Made by a program: the position numbers and the translations under genes. 64,000 nt of DNA from Labia minor (taxonomy: Eukaryota > Arthropoda > Insecta > Dermaptera > Spongiphoridae), in assembly GCA_963082975.1 (NCBI GenBank), contig OY720344.1:81952053-82016052 (forward strand), read 5' to 3'. The notes beneath the pieces are model-generated. The model ran no database searches, was not told where the DNA came from, and worked only from the letters and a program-made list of their open reading frames with translations. Shown in pieces: positions 12,216 through 25,590 of the stretch; the stretch's first letter is position 1, and the number at the start of each line of letters is the position of its first letter.

Positions 12216-13205
12216 CTCCTTGTAGTTTAGGCTCTGGAGTTTTTTGCGTACAGACGGACACTATCGTATTAAATATATAGATTAGTTATTAACCATATTA
12301 ATACTTCTTCCGGCCTCTAATCTCCGTTTCATAATTTTTTTTTTCCAAATTTATATTAAAATTTTTCTATAATATAATATTATTAATAAAAAACAAGATT
12401 AAATGTTTTTTCTGATGAGAAAAGTTTTCTTATTAAATGATAAAAAGTTAAAATTAAATTATTTAAAATATATTTATGTATAGATAATATTTATTTTATA
12501 TACGTGAATTTCTTATTTAATAATCAATAAGAAAATTGATCAGAATTTGATTTAGGATCTTTCATTTTTAGTCTCTCTTTCTTTATTCATTTACTTATGA
12601 TTTTTCTAAATATTGAATTGTAACCCCCTCAGGATGCAAGGAAGCTTATACATTTATTTTAAATTATTCGTGATGAAAAATAAACAGAATAGTATAGGAC
12701 CGTCGTGTTACATCCATCCCTCAGTTATTCTTTAACTTGACAGGGAGTATTTGATTTTATTATTTTTTCCATATCCTTTTAGAAGAGGTCGCAAATTGGC
12801 TGAAAAGAACTTGGCTTTGGGTTGCTTTAGATGTCGCATCTTATTGGATATCAGACAAATCTTATTCAACATGAAGTAGAGGTTGTTTCAATTTTTTATT
12901 TATTTGAACGGATTTCAATTTAAAACATCGCATCTTCTTTACATAACTTCTTAGAAAAAGACAAGTTATGAACAAAAAAAAAAAAAAAAAAAAAATTAGA
13001 ATACTAGTTGAAAATTGAGTGATTCTGTGATTTAAATATGATGTGAAATAAAATCCAAATTTGTTATATGCTTATAGAAAAAATCATTCTTTGCTTATAT
13101 ATATATATATATATAACCCATGATTCATTTTCCAATACCATTTATCAATAAACCTAGGCGAATGCCTCCGTAATTATTGCAGGCGAAACCACCCTCCTCG
13201 CCCCT
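12216..13205. other. AT-rich DNA with poly-A run
   Basis: No gene seen. A pure A tract occurs at about 12974-12995 and (AT)n at about 13098-13115. Confidence 0.5.
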
Positions 13206-13210
13206 TCAAT

Positions 13211-13968
13211 AGTGTAGAAAAATTAATTGAAGCAGGAAAAGAGGTAGGACTAATAATGCTAAGACAAAGTATTTAGTAACAGAGAGGAATAGTATTAACA
13301 CACAAAATCTTAATATACAAGATATAGAATTAGAAAATGTAGAAAAATTTAAATACTTAGGTTCTGTGATAACGAAAGATAATCATATTCGAGATGAGTT
13401 TAAAGCGAGGTTACAATCGGGAAACGCCTGTTATCATGCAATAAAGGGGCTTATCGCATCAAAATTATTATCAAAGGGGATAAAAGTTAAAATATATAAA
13501 ACAATTATTTTACCGGTTTTATTATATGGATTTGAGGCATGGTCTATGACCTTAGGTGACGAGAGTAGATTTAGAGTATTTGAGAATAGGATTCTGCGAA
13601 GCACATTTATGGGCCAAAGAAAGATGAGGTCACCGGGGAATGGCGAAGATTGCATAACGAGGAATTGCATGACCTCTATGCATCTCCAGATATAGTTAGA
13701 ATTATAAAATCGAGAAGGCTACGGTGGGCAGGACACGTGGCTAGAATGGGAGAAGATAGAATGGTAAAAAATATATTGGTAGGGAGACCGAGTGGGAAAC
13801 GTCCTCTTGGAAGACCAAAGCCAGGGTGGGTGGATAATGTGGGAAAGGATGTGAGAGAGATGGGAGAGGATAGGGCCTGGAAGGATGTGGCTCAGAATAG
13901 GAATATTTGGAGGGGTGTGGTTGCTGCGGCCAAGAACTTTCGACACAGAGTCACAGAGATAGATAGAT
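13211..13968 (+). pseudogene. Non-LTR retrotransposon, C-terminal part (5' truncated)
   Basis: Encodes the C-terminal end of an endonuclease-reverse transcriptase protein of the RTE/jockey-like type frequent in arthropods. Pieces in order are KFKYLGSVITKDNHIRDEF, KARLQSGNACYHAIKGLIAS, LLYGFEAWSMTLGDESRFR, HNEELHDLYASPDIVRI, RRLRWAGHVARMGE and GKRPLGRPKPGWVDN. A frameshift near 13620-13650 splits it into two overlapping frames (13366-13695 and 13650-13970). The RT domain is absent, so this is a 5'-truncated dead insertion. The 3' tail is (GATA)n. It is abutted downstream by a Helitron end. Confidence 0.85.
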
Positions 13969-13979
13969 AAAACAAAGTA

Positions 13980-14127
13980 AGCAATATTATATATATTTAA
14001 ATTTATATTTTAAAAATAGTGCAATTTGCAAATATGAGTGAAAACTAAAATCCAAATGAAATAAAACATATACTGATTGAATTAAAATGAATTAAAACCT
14101 TTTGCCTCTGGCGCTCTGAGAAACTAG
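13980..14127 (+). mobile_element. Helitron 3' end, copy 2
   Basis: Shares AAAAATAGTGCAATTTGCAA and following sequence with 54750-54956, then ends GGCGCTCTGAGAAACTAG followed by T. The hairpin is degraded here (CCTCTGGCGCTC), and a middle segment present in the other copies is missing. Confidence 0.65.
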
Positions 14128-14129
14128 TT

Positions 14130-14930
14130 GTGAATATATGTAGTTTGAAGTTACTAAAATTTGTAATATTGCCAAAAAGAGCTTTTAAGAATTATTTTGA
14201 TTAAGTCTTCCTTTTAAATAAAAATAATATATGCTATATATATAGATTTGAACTTTTATTTAAATATAATCGATAAATAAAATTATGAACATGTTATAGT
14301 AAAACGTTCAAATCCAAAACATATATGTTCGCCTTTAAAATATAAAAGTTAAGTTCAATATTTTGAAAGCAACTGGTTGGAAATTTTTTTTATTCAATAT
14401 ATGGTCTTTTAACCTAGGAATTGTATTCTATATATAATTAATCCAACTTTATATATATTATAGTTTTCGAAATCACTTTAATATGTACAATTTACAATTA
14501 AAAGACTGTATATGTATCGTTAAAAAATTAAAAATAAATTAATTTAAAAAAATTAAATTTCAAGATTCAGGAAATTATTTTAGGAGAATTAGATATACAT
14601 TTATCTAAACCTCTAAATTTTTGTTCTAAAAAAAAAGAACAAAATTATTAGCGATTATTAAACAAAAATGCATACATTTCATCAATAACATGAAAATGTG
14701 TAAATGTAATTAAAACAATTATCATTAATCCCTTATATATAAAAAAAACATTCTTAAAATATTTTCTTTACCAAAGGAGATGATAATAAAAGGTAAATTA
14801 TTATTCATTTATATTTTAAAATTTTCAAAATAATCATAGAATGATTTTTTTTTCTGTACTACAAAAATGATTACTTAGGTATATATGAATAAACGATCAA
14901 TCGATATCGAGAATGTATACAATTAGCATT
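14130..14930. other. AT-rich DNA, nothing recognised
   Basis: No ORF or repeat end supported. Confidence 0.5.
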
Positions 14931-15370
14931 TGGCTAAGTTGTAGGCTTTCATAATTCACTTCCCGTTCCGGTGGTGATCGGTATCAAAAGCCCCCATTAC
15001 CGTTCCTGCGTTCCAACGCTCGGTTATGTCATTCGCGTTGACACTCATTAATCAACCGGCAAATATTCGCTTAGCAATTTGATCAACACATTTTTCATGC
15101 GAGGCATTTAATTTACGAGTGAGAAAAAGAGTGAAAGACTGGATGAAAAATAAATAAATAAATAAATAAATAAAAAGATTAAAAAAACATCCTACAGGCC
15201 CGTTTAGTTGTAGTAATAGAGTGAAATATAAACGTTAGGGCTGAAAACAAACAGACGACGTTCATATAGTTTGTGATTTATCAATAATACATTTTTCATG
15301 TCGGCCGATTTGTTCTGTCGTTGTCCGGGGTAGGGCGTAGTGGGGGTGAGGGAGTTTGGTAGTTCTGTCT
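14930..15370. other. Balanced-composition island, candidate conserved non-coding DNA
   Basis: Two sub-blocks (about 14935-15130 and 15195-15370) of complex sequence with homeodomain-like ATTA/TAAT words, no ORF and no similarity to other parts of the window. A short (AAAT)n lies between them at about 15150-15173. Confidence 0.3.
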
Positions 15371-15995
15371 CGCGACAAACAAGACACCCAAATGGATTTA
15401 TTTATGTTTTCAAAAAATTCATTTCAAATACTCAAGATTAACACTCTTGTTTGTAAATATAAACATCACATTAACGTAAATAACGACTGGAAATAATACA
15501 ATCGATATTTTTGGGATAAATTCAACAAACACTTGGAAATTGATTTTTTTAAAATTTGATCTATAGGTTGTTATTATTAATATATATCTAAGTTCATTTT
15601 ACTTGGTATAAATGGATCTCATCGATCAGGCATAAATGTTTGTACTCCATCAGGAGATAAACTTAGAGATAGCTATTATTGTACTAACTAACTCTTACTA
15701 CTCTATTTGTTAATGCCATGAAAACAGACTTTGCACTTCTGATAGGGAATATGATGAATAAGAATTATGAACTTTGCTAACATATATGTGAAAAGTTACA
15801 TTTAGTATCTTAACAGTGTTGATTAATGAAAAAATAATAAACTATTTGAAGAAATATTAGGAAAATATTATAAAAACATTGTATTGTGAAAACATTGGAA
15901 GTAAATAGTGCATATATGAGACCACTAAATTCGCTACTTTGGAGTAAATATATAAAACAAAGTCTAAAGACCATGCTATACAAAACAAAACAATT
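15371..15995. other. AT-rich DNA, nothing certain
   Basis: No gene supported. The last part may be upstream remnant of the retrotransposon fragment that follows. Confidence 0.4.
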
Positions 15996-15999
15996 GTCC

Positions 16000-16395
16000 A
16001 GAGTATCTTTAAATATGGGCACGAGATATGGGAACTAAATAAGCAAGGTCAACGAAGATTTCTGACCAGAAGAAGTGCACCTGAAGTTTCAGAATCTCTA
16101 AACAAGACCAGATAAAAATGAAAAAATTATGCGATCAAAGCAATTAAAGATCAAGACATCATAGAAATAATAGATATTTTGCTTGGTATGGTCATCAACA
16201 AAGGATGAATGAAACCAGGGGATCCACAAGAATGTCTTGAAATGAATAACCCCAGAAGACTAGAAGAGAGGACGACCATCAAAAAGCTAGAAGGCTGACT
16301 TCTGCAATCTATAGAAACAAGAGAACTTGAGGAAGTAAACTGACAGGACAGAAGATACTGTAAGCGTCAAGAGCCGTAAAAAATCTCGCATTATA
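16000..16395 (+). pseudogene. Second non-LTR retrotransposon tail, strongly decayed
   Basis: Plus-strand translation in shifting frames gives QGQRRFLTRRSAPEVSESL, then WYGHQQRMNETRG, then RREDDHQKARRL and a closing NLALY-like end. The order matches the conserved end found after the RT domain of jockey/CR1-like proteins (typically WYGH-RM--R, then GRRKRGRP). Many stops. It is a different, older family from the one at 13211-13968. Confidence 0.6.
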
Positions 16396-17345
16396 TAAAT
16401 ATATATGTAGATATGTGCCAAGTGATTAACTCCTCATATAAACAGACTGAGAAAATGAAGCCCAAAGTCCACAGTTTGTGGGAAATTCTGAGTTATTGAT
16501 TACAGAAAAATGTATATTGCCTTGAGATATCAAGATTATCAAGTTTATTATTCACTTCATATGTTGCAGATTACACTACATTAGCAGAATTTTAAAAATT
16601 GGAGTTAATCGGTTTGGCTTCAGAGTGGCACATATATAAAAATTGTAAATAATAAATTACATTCCATAAATTAAATCATATGAATATAAATTGTAAAAGG
16701 TGATCAGAAGAAATAAAAAAATTAAAATTTGGAAACACATTTCGAAGATGAAAGCATGATTAAAACTAATTTTTTTTCTATTTTGGATGTCTCGAATCTG
16801 TAACATAATGAGATAATGTGAGTGATGGCTGTTCCTTATTAAAAGGCAATACTATGCATAGAGAAAATCCATTAACCAATAAAAGAATAATGAAAAGTGC
16901 AATATTAAATAGCGAGGGGGAGAGTGAGTATTTTTAAATCGCCAACAGGATAATGTATTTTTTATTTTTCTTTCAATGAATGAAAAAAAAGCTCTTGGTC
17001 ATTTTAATTTGGATATTTTTTTATCGATTTATGATTATATAAACATTAAAATGTTTTTAAATATAAATGGAAAATCCATTTAAATTAAAAAAATAAAAAA
17101 AAGATAATGTAAAATTCGAAAATGTTGACATTTTAATTATCTGCGTGCCTAACTTAATAGATAATAAAATAATAATATTAGTGAAGAATTTATGCAAAGT
17201 TTACAATCAGCAACTGTCTTCATTTGCAAGGATAATATATAATAAAGGGTCACTTAAAAAATAGTTATTTGAAATAAGGTGAATAATATTGATTATGTAG
17301 CTGATTACTTGATGTAAAAATAATTGAAGATGATATTAAAAAAAT
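16396..17345. other. AT-rich DNA, nothing recognised
   Basis: No gene or element supported. Confidence 0.5.
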
Positions 17346-17927
17346 CTAGAGTGTCTCTACTCGACTATCTCGCAATTTGCATTGGATTAATTAACATATA
17401 TTGTATTTAAATTAAACTTAATTAATTAAATCATAAATTAAAATTAATAAATAATATTTATCCGTGTTTGGCTCTTTGTTGATGGCACCACGAGACTTGC
17501 TGACGCGTGATTGCCAGTCAAGGTGTTAAAATATTATTGCCGGTACTTTCAGCGATTCAATCAAGCTGAAATTCTATATATAGCAGTTTTATACAATTTT
17601 GAATCTTGTGAAAAACTATCAAACTTATATATTTGTTTTTACGGTTACATTCGAGGAACAAAATCAAAACGTGGTAGGTTGAGCCACATTTCTCAAAAGT
17701 TGATAGAAAACTACGAATTTTCAATAATACCCGGGGACCAAATTTCATTATTCTTGCTCAAGCTGTTTTTGCGTAATCTACATACACATATACACAGAGA
17801 GAGAGAGACATTTTTTTCTCAACCTTAGTGAAAATGACTCAGGGACCTTCAAAACGTAAAAAAACATTAAAATCTCTACATCGAAAATTTTCGTGATTGC
17901 AATACTATTTCTGGCGAGAAAGTAAGA
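17346..17927 (-). mobile_element. INE-1/Helentron-like non-autonomous element, family B copy 1
   Basis: Minus-strand order: 5' subterminal repeat ACTTTCTCGCC (17913-17923), a conserved block with GGTCCCTGAGTCATTTTCAC, a short GAGA-rich microsatellite (about 17797-17808), a second block, the 3' inverted subterminal repeat GCGAGATAGT (17364-17373), then a terminal hairpin (17349-17362). This layout is that of Helentron-derived INE-1 (DINE-1) elements. No coding; ORFs here are incidental. Confidence 0.6.
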
Positions 17928-17930
17928 GAA

Positions 17931-18170
17931 ACAGAACACTGATTTTTATTAAATTGATGGAGTTCACGTAAATCTATATTTTAAGAAATATTTCTAAAAA
18001 AATGAACTCAATTTCAATATTTACTTTAAATTTAAATCACAGATATTTTCAATTATTTTTTGTTTTTTGGATTGTTGTTATTTGAGAAATTTATCATTGA
18101 TTCGTAATTCTTGGATATATTTTTATAAATGAATATAATTAGTAGTGTATTTTGTAAATGAACCCCCTTA
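17931..18170. other. AT-rich DNA
   Basis: Nothing recognised. Confidence 0.4.
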
Positions 18171-18490
18171 ATAAATGGTTGCTATTAAATTAGAAGCGTG
18201 CTTGAAATTTAATCCCCGGCGTACAGAAACGAAAATGACACGAGCGAAGAGGCAGCTCCCCTCTCATCCTATTCCGCACCGCTTTGCTGTCTCGATGATG
18301 AATCTCTTTGATAAGGAGATCCACTCCAGGCCTGAAACACCTGTTACACAACTGAAAGGGAAAAATACGACCTATTTTAAGTGAAAATCATTTGCATTGT
18401 ACGCACGTAGTTATCCAAAGGCAGATCGCCAACAGAGTCGGCTAATAATGATTCTTTCAGAGATTAACCCTTAGGAACTTATTCTTATCA
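18171..18490. other. Balanced-composition island with a 69-codon ORF
   Basis: 18175-18384 is an open frame with no recognised domain; it is rich in Arg/Lys/Pro and I would not call it a gene. The base composition and lack of repeat similarity make it a candidate conserved non-coding or unrecognised exonic segment. Confidence 0.3.
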
Positions 18491-18594
18491 ATATGACATA
18501 TAAACTGTCATTTAATTGAAATTAAAATGAAATAATTAATCTTTTTTTTAGGTATATTTATTTTAATTAGAAATTTTGATTTGTTTGTTAAAAT

Positions 18595-18805
18595 TTTATT
18601 GACTTTTGTGGGATTTATCAAATCGGTTGTGACCTAAGTAGAGTAAAAGTTTTAGGCGATCAGGATAACAGATCCTCTCAACCTTTATCTTGATTTTCTT
18701 GATCGGAGGCCACTACTTTTTAGTTCAACTAGTTTCCCAATATTGTTAACATAGGCTGGGTGAACTTGCATATGAAATTCTCTTGCGGGTCCCAGAATCA
18801 TACAA
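18595..18805 (-). repeat. tRNA-type SINE-like repeat, copy 2 (5' truncated)
   Basis: Minus strand shares AAAAAGTAGTGGCCTCCGAT, AAGAAAATCAAG and the CAACCGATTTGATAA end with the copies at 1665 and 28915. The B-box region is degraded. Confidence 0.55.
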
Positions 18806-19986
18806 TGATTTATTAAAATTCTTTATTATTTATTTTCATAGTTACAATATAATCAATAAAATTATAAGAATAACAATTGTTTGATGAATTATTTGTCAAT
18901 ATGGCTATATTTTTTTGAAACTATTATATAAATTTCAGATTAGTCAAGAGATAATTATCCAATATTTATTTTTATCATTTCATAGGGATTAAGGAAACCA
19001 ATATTAATATTGATTATGAATAGTCGATGAATGCCTTCCATTCACTACGATAGCTTACAAATGATTTATACAATGAGAATATGTCATTTATCAAAATTAA
19101 TAATTTCCTAATTCATTGCTTAGTGAACCAGTAACTACGTGCAGTGATAAATTTGAAAAAAAAAACTTATCTAATAAACAGAATAAAATAATAGAAAATA
19201 ATAAATGGAATAGAAATAATCTTAATAAATAGAATAAAAATAAATTAAGTTTACCTGTAGAACGAACTCGAACAGAATCAGAAAAGTATATGAGAAGATC
19301 ACCTGAAACAAAAGAAATATTGAAAAAGTTGATTAGTATAGGAATTTATAATTTATGTATTAATAAATCATATTTATTATGAAATATTATCATGAATGAC
19401 ATTTTCTAGTAAGAATCTGGCTGTGTTTTCACAAGAATTCTTGTAAAGCACGGACCTCCCTAGATTTTTTTTAATTAAACCATATATTTTTTATATTCAA
19501 AATAAAAACTTGATTAAATATATTATAAATACTTAGAAACTAGAAAAAAGTTATTTTTTATATTTATAGTACAAATTTATAGGTGTCAACCCTTTCTAAT
19601 CCTTAAATCAATACCATACATTTATATAAAAAACATTAATTGATGATAAAACATTCGATATTCCATGACAACAAATATTATTCATAATGTCATAATTTCT
19701 TATAATATTAATATTACTTCCATTTAGTAAAAATATCAATAAATCAACAAATAATAAAATAAGAAGACATAATAACACAGTACGAAGAGGTGGGTGGTGG
19801 TTGAGAGAAGTTAGAACGGGGGACTTACTATATGTAGGTATGTAGTAATTATTGATTAAAATAAATAAATAAATAAATCAGAATCGTTTAAATAGTTAAA
19901 TTGATTTTTAATCTATTTTATTTAAACAGGGAATAAATAACGATTAGGTGAAATTTAAAATTAAAAAAAAATCTATAAAAAGTTAA

Positions 19987-20017
<31 letters not shown>

Positions 20018-20090
20018 ATAAATTAATTGAAATAAAGCGAGAATTCAATTGGGAAGGTAAATAAATAATTGGTAAATAAAAGTGAAATTG
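18806..20090. other. AT-rich DNA
   Basis: Contains (AT)n at about 19991-20018 and short AAAT repeats near 19860. No gene seen. Confidence 0.5.
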
Positions 20091-20094
20091 TTTT

Positions 20095-20345
20095 CCCAAT
20101 GTGCATGCCATATCGAATGCCTGTATGAATAGTTGATGGTGAGAAGATTGAAACATGAAATTGGGCCAATGGTGAATAAAATCATTTTATATTCGGAATG
20201 TCTGATTTGTTTGCTGTGAATGCAATAAAAGGAAAAGGAAAATGATGTAGTGAATGTAGAAAATTGTACTTGTTGGCCTGTCTTATCGATTACGGATCAG
20301 TAACAATGACAAAGAGTCGGATTAAATATAATGTCCAAAGGTAGA
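20095..20345. other. Balanced-composition island
   Basis: Non-repetitive within the window, no ORF. From 20346 to 21245 the sequence is AT-rich with nothing recognised. Confidence 0.2.
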
Positions 20346-21246
20346 TTTTCCTTTTAAAATTAAAGAGAGAGGGGAAAGGTTTGTCAAAAAAATTTGCAAA
20401 TTGAATAATATATTATAATATGCTATTTAATATACATCACACAAATTAATTTAATTCTAATATAATATTAATAATTTATAATAATATTATTATATATTTT
20501 ATTATCATAATAATTATGTAGTTATTCAATATATAATATTTTCTATAATTATAATTATTATTATTATTGAATTGATTTAAGTTGAATTAAACTATAATTA
20601 TTCTATTAATTTTTAAATATAAATTTTGAGAGATTTGGTATAAATTATTTTATTTGTGTAATTGAGTTCTTATTGAAATTATAATAATATTATTTAAGAA
20701 ACTTTAAATATGAAGTGATTTATCGTAAAATTCAATAAATATATCGGTATGAAATGGGATGAAAGTGAATTGGAAAGATTATTTTAATAGTATATATGTG
20801 TGTGTTTATTCTAAATTTAAAAAAATCAAAAGTTAATTGTTTGAGAAATATAATAAATGATATCATGGTTTTATTTTCAGAAATATTTAAAAACAAATTA
20901 CATAATTCATTAATGTTGAAATTTTTCATAAAATATAAATTATCATTTTCAGTTTAATTTATTTCATAATATTAAGTCCCAATCATATATTGTTAATAAT
21001 ATTTCTCTTCGTATCATAATTAGGTATGTATTTGAAATATTGATAATAACTAATAATGAGTCTTGCAACTAAACAACCAAATGTTAAAGTTATTTTGTAA
21101 TAAATAATTTATTTCATAAATTTTAAAGCAGAGAAACCAATAAACTATCTTAAATTGATCTTAACCGTTAATATAAAATTATCTCTAAAAGTATTTTAAT
21201 TAAACTTATGAATATTAATTATTGATATTAAATAAATAAACTGTAA

Positions 21247-22085
21247 TATCTATCTATCTATCCCTGTGACTTTACGGTACTCGAAAGTTTTTGTAGAAAA
21301 CTACATTTCTCCAAGTGTCTCTATCCTGAGCCAAAACGATCCAAACCCCTACCCTCTCCCATCTCTCTCACGTCCCTTCCTACTTATCCACCCACCGCGT
21401 CTTTGGTCTTCCAAGCGAGCGTTTCCCATTTGGTCTCCCCACCAATATATTTTACGCCATTTTTTCCTCTCCCATTCTAGGTACGTGCTCTGTCCATCGC
21501 AGCCTTCTAGATTTTATAATTCTAACTATATCTAGAGTTGCATAGAGGTCATGCAATTCCTCGTGATGTAGATTACACCATTCCCCGGTGACCTCATCTT
21601 TCTTTGGCACATAAATGCTGCGAAGAATCCTATTCTCAAATACTCTAAATCTATTCTCGTCCGCTAAGGTCATAGACCATGCCACCACACCCATATAATA
21701 CAACCGGCAAAATAATTGTTTTATATATTTTATATATTTTATCCCCTTTGATAATAATTTTGACGCGATAAGCCCTTTTACTGCATGTTGTCAGGCGTTA
21801 CCCGATTGCAACCTTCTCGAATATTATTATCCTTCGTAATTTTCGAACCTAATATTTTGTATGTTCAGACTTTGATTGTTAATACTATTCCTCTCTGTTA
21901 CTAAATTTTTTGTCTTAGAATTATTAATTCCCCCCCCCCCAGCCCCACCTCTCTTTTCCTGCCTCGATTAATTTTTCTATGCTATCTTTAATTACAAGTG
22001 CCGACTCTCCTATGATATTTAAGTAGTCTGCATAACCTAATACTTGAATTTTTTTATTTAATTGGATTCCATTCTCAATTTAAAT
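21247..22085 (-). pseudogene. Non-LTR retrotransposon, 5'-truncated copy
   Basis: Minus-strand copy of the 13211-13968 family. The frame 21452-21703 reads AWSMTLADENRFRVFENRIL, VTGEWCNLHHEELHDLYAT and RRLRWTEHVPRMGEEKM. It extends further 5' (to about 22085), including the stretch normally just after the RT catalytic motif. The (GATA)n tail is at the 21247 end. A poly-C run near 21931 interrupts it. Confidence 0.8.
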
Positions 22086-22239
22086 AAACTGTAGTAAATT
22101 GATAAATGTTAGATATTTTAATTTTCAGTTTAATTATTTTAACATAAATTGAATTGTTTATCAAAAATGCCTCCTCCTTATAGCGATTCTTAATTTTTGT
22201 TTTTATTTACCCTTTGTGATTGAACCAATCTGTTCCTAG

Positions 22240-22650
22240 GATATTTATTCGATGGCATTCTTTGTATTATGCGGTTGAATTTGCTGTAAAGGCAAGATAT
22301 TAAAAGCTAGCATTCCACAACCATCCGCACCCCGTCCCACTCCTTTCGGCTAGCTCATGCAAATTAAGGCAATAATATACGAATGGAGGATTCCTGCAGT
22401 TTCTACCCACTACAAACAATGAATTAATACATAATTTGTCCGTATGTCACATTGTCTGTCATGGGGAGAGTATTTTGAACTATTTGAGACCGTTTGTTTT
22501 AATATCCCCTGAAGGAACGTTCTGAAATTATTATTATCTGCAAAATATGTTGAACACCATAAAGTGAAAATGTAGATTTTCATTAACTATTCATAATAGG
22601 ATGAGATTGGAAGCCCTCGATAAACCAACAACGTGGTATAGAGCTTAGGG
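22240..22650. other. Balanced-composition island, candidate conserved non-coding DNA
   Basis: Complex unique sequence without an ORF, between AT-rich flanks. 22651-23590 is AT-rich with (AT)n at about 22865-22888 and nothing else recognised. Confidence 0.25.
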
Positions 22651-23591
22651 AAAAAGACAATAATGTATTCTATTAGAAATAAATTAATATGTTTTAATGA
22701 GAATTTGAAACAATATGTTTTAATTAAATTCATTAAGAAATTGTATTTACCTTAATATCATTAAATATTAATTAAAACAGAAACATTTAAAGATATAAAA
22801 ATTATTTAAATATCTGAAAAATAAAATAAAAGAATGGAAAAATAAAAAAAAAATTGAAATAGAATATATATATATATATATATATATAATGAATACATTA
22901 TATTATATTAACAATAATATCTAATAAACCAAATTACTTTGAAAAAAGCCTCATTTTGAATTTTTAAATTATGGCTTTTTGATGATAATTACTAAAATAT
23001 TAAATAAATTTCTAATTAATTATCAAAAAATAAATTCGTTTTGAAATTTTCATCAATTCAATTAGTGATATTAAAGATAATAAAAAACAGCGAAGAAATT
23101 ATTCATAATTGATTAATAATTAACAATTCTGATAAATTAAACTTTGAGCATGAGGTGAGCGTGGTGGTGTCCTATCTGTTCAATTCATTTTTACTGATTG
23201 ATAAAATAAAAAAGCTATTTAAAAAAAAAAAATTATTTTCAACGCTTGGCTTATCTCAATTCTGGATTCTTTGAAATAATTTTTTTTCTCCGTACAAGCC
23301 CCTCTCCCATCATTATTATCAGCATTGTTTTTAAAAAAAAATATTTATTTCTTAAAATGTATTTATATAATATTTAAAAGGAATCAATTATTTAGAAATG
23401 ATAATTATTTCATTTGACATTAAAAACATGGAGATAAGTAATTTTATGTTGTATTTAAAAATTATTAATTTTTACTTTATATTTCAAATGTTAAGAGATG
23501 AGATTTTGAATTTGTCTTTAAATTATACATAGTTTTAGGATTCTATGCTTTCAATTGAAACCTAAAATACACTAAGTAATATAGTATATCA

Positions 23592-23837
23592 CAGAGGTTC
23601 CAAAACTTTTCCGGTTTGGGGCTCCCTAAATAATCAAATATTTTTCTAAATTTTTGACTTTCTTTAAAAATTGGAAAACTTTCCTTTTTTAAAAGCGATT
23701 ACCCATTTAACAGGGAAAAATTAAAAACTTATACTTACTATTTTCCTAGGCATAATATAAAATATCTAATTGGCGGCGCCCTCATGATGGTAACGCGGCT
23801 CCCCTGGGAACCGCGACGCACACTTTGGGAATGACTG
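23592..23837. mobile_element. Non-autonomous hAT element (246 bp)
   Basis: Ends CAGAGGTTCCAAAACTTT and GGGAATGACTG are imperfect inverted repeats. The flanks GTATATCA and GTAATATCA differ by one inserted A, so this is probably an old 8-bp duplication with central TA. A diverged partial copy lies at 29485-29655. Confidence 0.65.
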
Positions 23838-23954
23838 GTAATATCATAATAATTGGCAATGTAAAATAAAATATTAGTGTATATATTCGTTGGAAGTTGT
23901 ACCATGGTATGTCTGATAAATTTCTAGGTGCTTTAATTTGGAATTTCACTAGAA

Positions 23955-24095
23955 CAGAAATTCTCAACCTTTTTTTTAGAAGCAAATTGAAAAAATGTAG
24001 AAAAAAAGTCGGAAATGTTTAAGAGCCTCTTTACATTTGTAATAATTTGGAGGCACATTTTGATAATCTCGCGGCACATAGGTTGAGAGTCACTG
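23955..24095. mobile_element. Non-autonomous hAT MITE (141 bp)
   Basis: Ends CAGAAATTCTCAACC and GGTTGAGAGTCACTG. Perfect target duplication CACTAGAA (23947-23954 and 24096-24103), central TA. An internally deleted relative of the element at 2097-2362. Confidence 0.9.
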
Positions 24096-24103
24096 CACTA
24101 GAA

Positions 24104-24683
24104 GAAAGTAAATAGAAATATGAGCTGGTAGTTTAGTTTAGATATAATTCATAAATATATGCTAATAATACAAGCTTTATATTTATATATTATCATATAT
24201 AATTAGATATATCAATGGATAGCGATATTGTTATAATTAATTTAAATAATGTTTAATATTAAAATAATATATATATATGTATGTAATTTTATTTAATAAA
24301 TAAATATAAATTATAAATTGCCATTATAGATTTTCGTTTTATTTGTTTATGCAGAATAAATAAATAAATAAATGTGCACAAAGTTCGGAATAACAATATA
24401 AGGGTATATCCAAAATTATTTGGTCTTTGTCAGGGCCAAAGTGTGTGAAAGGTGGACTTATTTTTTTTTTAAGACAATAAAATAAACTTATATAAAATTA
24501 TTAATAAAGTGTATTTCTGAAACAAAGAAATAAATAAACTATAATTAAATCATAATTTAAATAAATATTTGGATGTTTATATACAATATTACTACATAAA
24601 AAATTACAAAATAACTATTTAAATGTAATAGCTTATATAAATAAATATTACTATGTTAAAATTTCACTCTGTGCTTATTAAGG
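24104..24683. other. AT-rich DNA, nothing recognised
   Basis: No ORF, TIR or RNA gene supported. Confidence 0.5.
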
Positions 24684-25135
24684 TGCGTGTTTGGCTCTTT
24701 GTTGATGGAACCACATCACGTGCTGGTGCGTGATAGCCAGTCAACGTATTAAAAAATTAATTCCGGTACTTTCAGTAATTCAATCAAGCTGAAATTCTAT
24801 ATATAGCAGTTTTATACAGTTTTTAATCATATGAAAAACTATCAAACATATATCTTTATTTTTACGGTCAGTTTAGAGGAAAAAAATGAAAACGTGGTAG
24901 GTGATGACCCTCTTCGGATTTCTCAAAACTTGAAAGAAAACTACGAATTTTGAATAATGCCGTGTACTCATTATTCTAGCTCAAACCGTTTTTGCATAAT
25001 CTTGTCTATATTCATATACCTACACCCCTACATACACAAACATTTTTCTCAACCTTAGTGAAAATGACTCAGGGACCTTCAAAACGTATAAAAATATCAA
25101 AATCTCGACATCGAAAATTTTGGCGAGATAATAAA
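24684..25135 (-). mobile_element. INE-1/Helentron-like element, family B copy 2 (3' truncated)
   Basis: 5' subterminal repeat ATTATCTCGCC (25122-25132, minus strand) and both conserved blocks are present, but the 3' subterminal repeat and hairpin are missing; the sequence starts at GCGTGTTTGGCTCTTTG. Confidence 0.6.
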
Positions 25136-25299
25136 ACTCGTCCTTATATATTTTTTAAAATTTTGTATATTATATTATATCATGTATGCTCATGGTAAAA
25201 TCATTTCTAAATTAATTAATTTATGAAATGATAAGGTTTCCAATTTCAGAATTAATCTTCTCTATCAATTCCAATTCATTTAGGTGAGATATTTATTTT

Positions 25300-25590
25300 G
25301 AAACTTCCAAATTGGAGATTAATTAACTTTTCGGAAGCTATTCTATTAATGGTGATCCATGTTGTGTTATCCATCTCTCAAATAATTGAGCTTGTGATGA
25401 GTCATAAACACTATTGTATCGGAGACTATGGACCTTTCAATTCTCTGCCCTGTCATTGATGTGACGCCCCTTTGGAATTAAATAATATTATTGGATACAC
25501 TGACAATTGTTCATAGTACAAACAATGTAAATTTTTAAAATGGAAGGTGAATTGTCTAGGGATCCACTATTTCTTTTATCTAAGAATCTT
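25300..25590. other. Balanced-composition island
   Basis: Unique, ORF-free. 25591-26756 is AT-rich with nothing recognised. Confidence 0.25.
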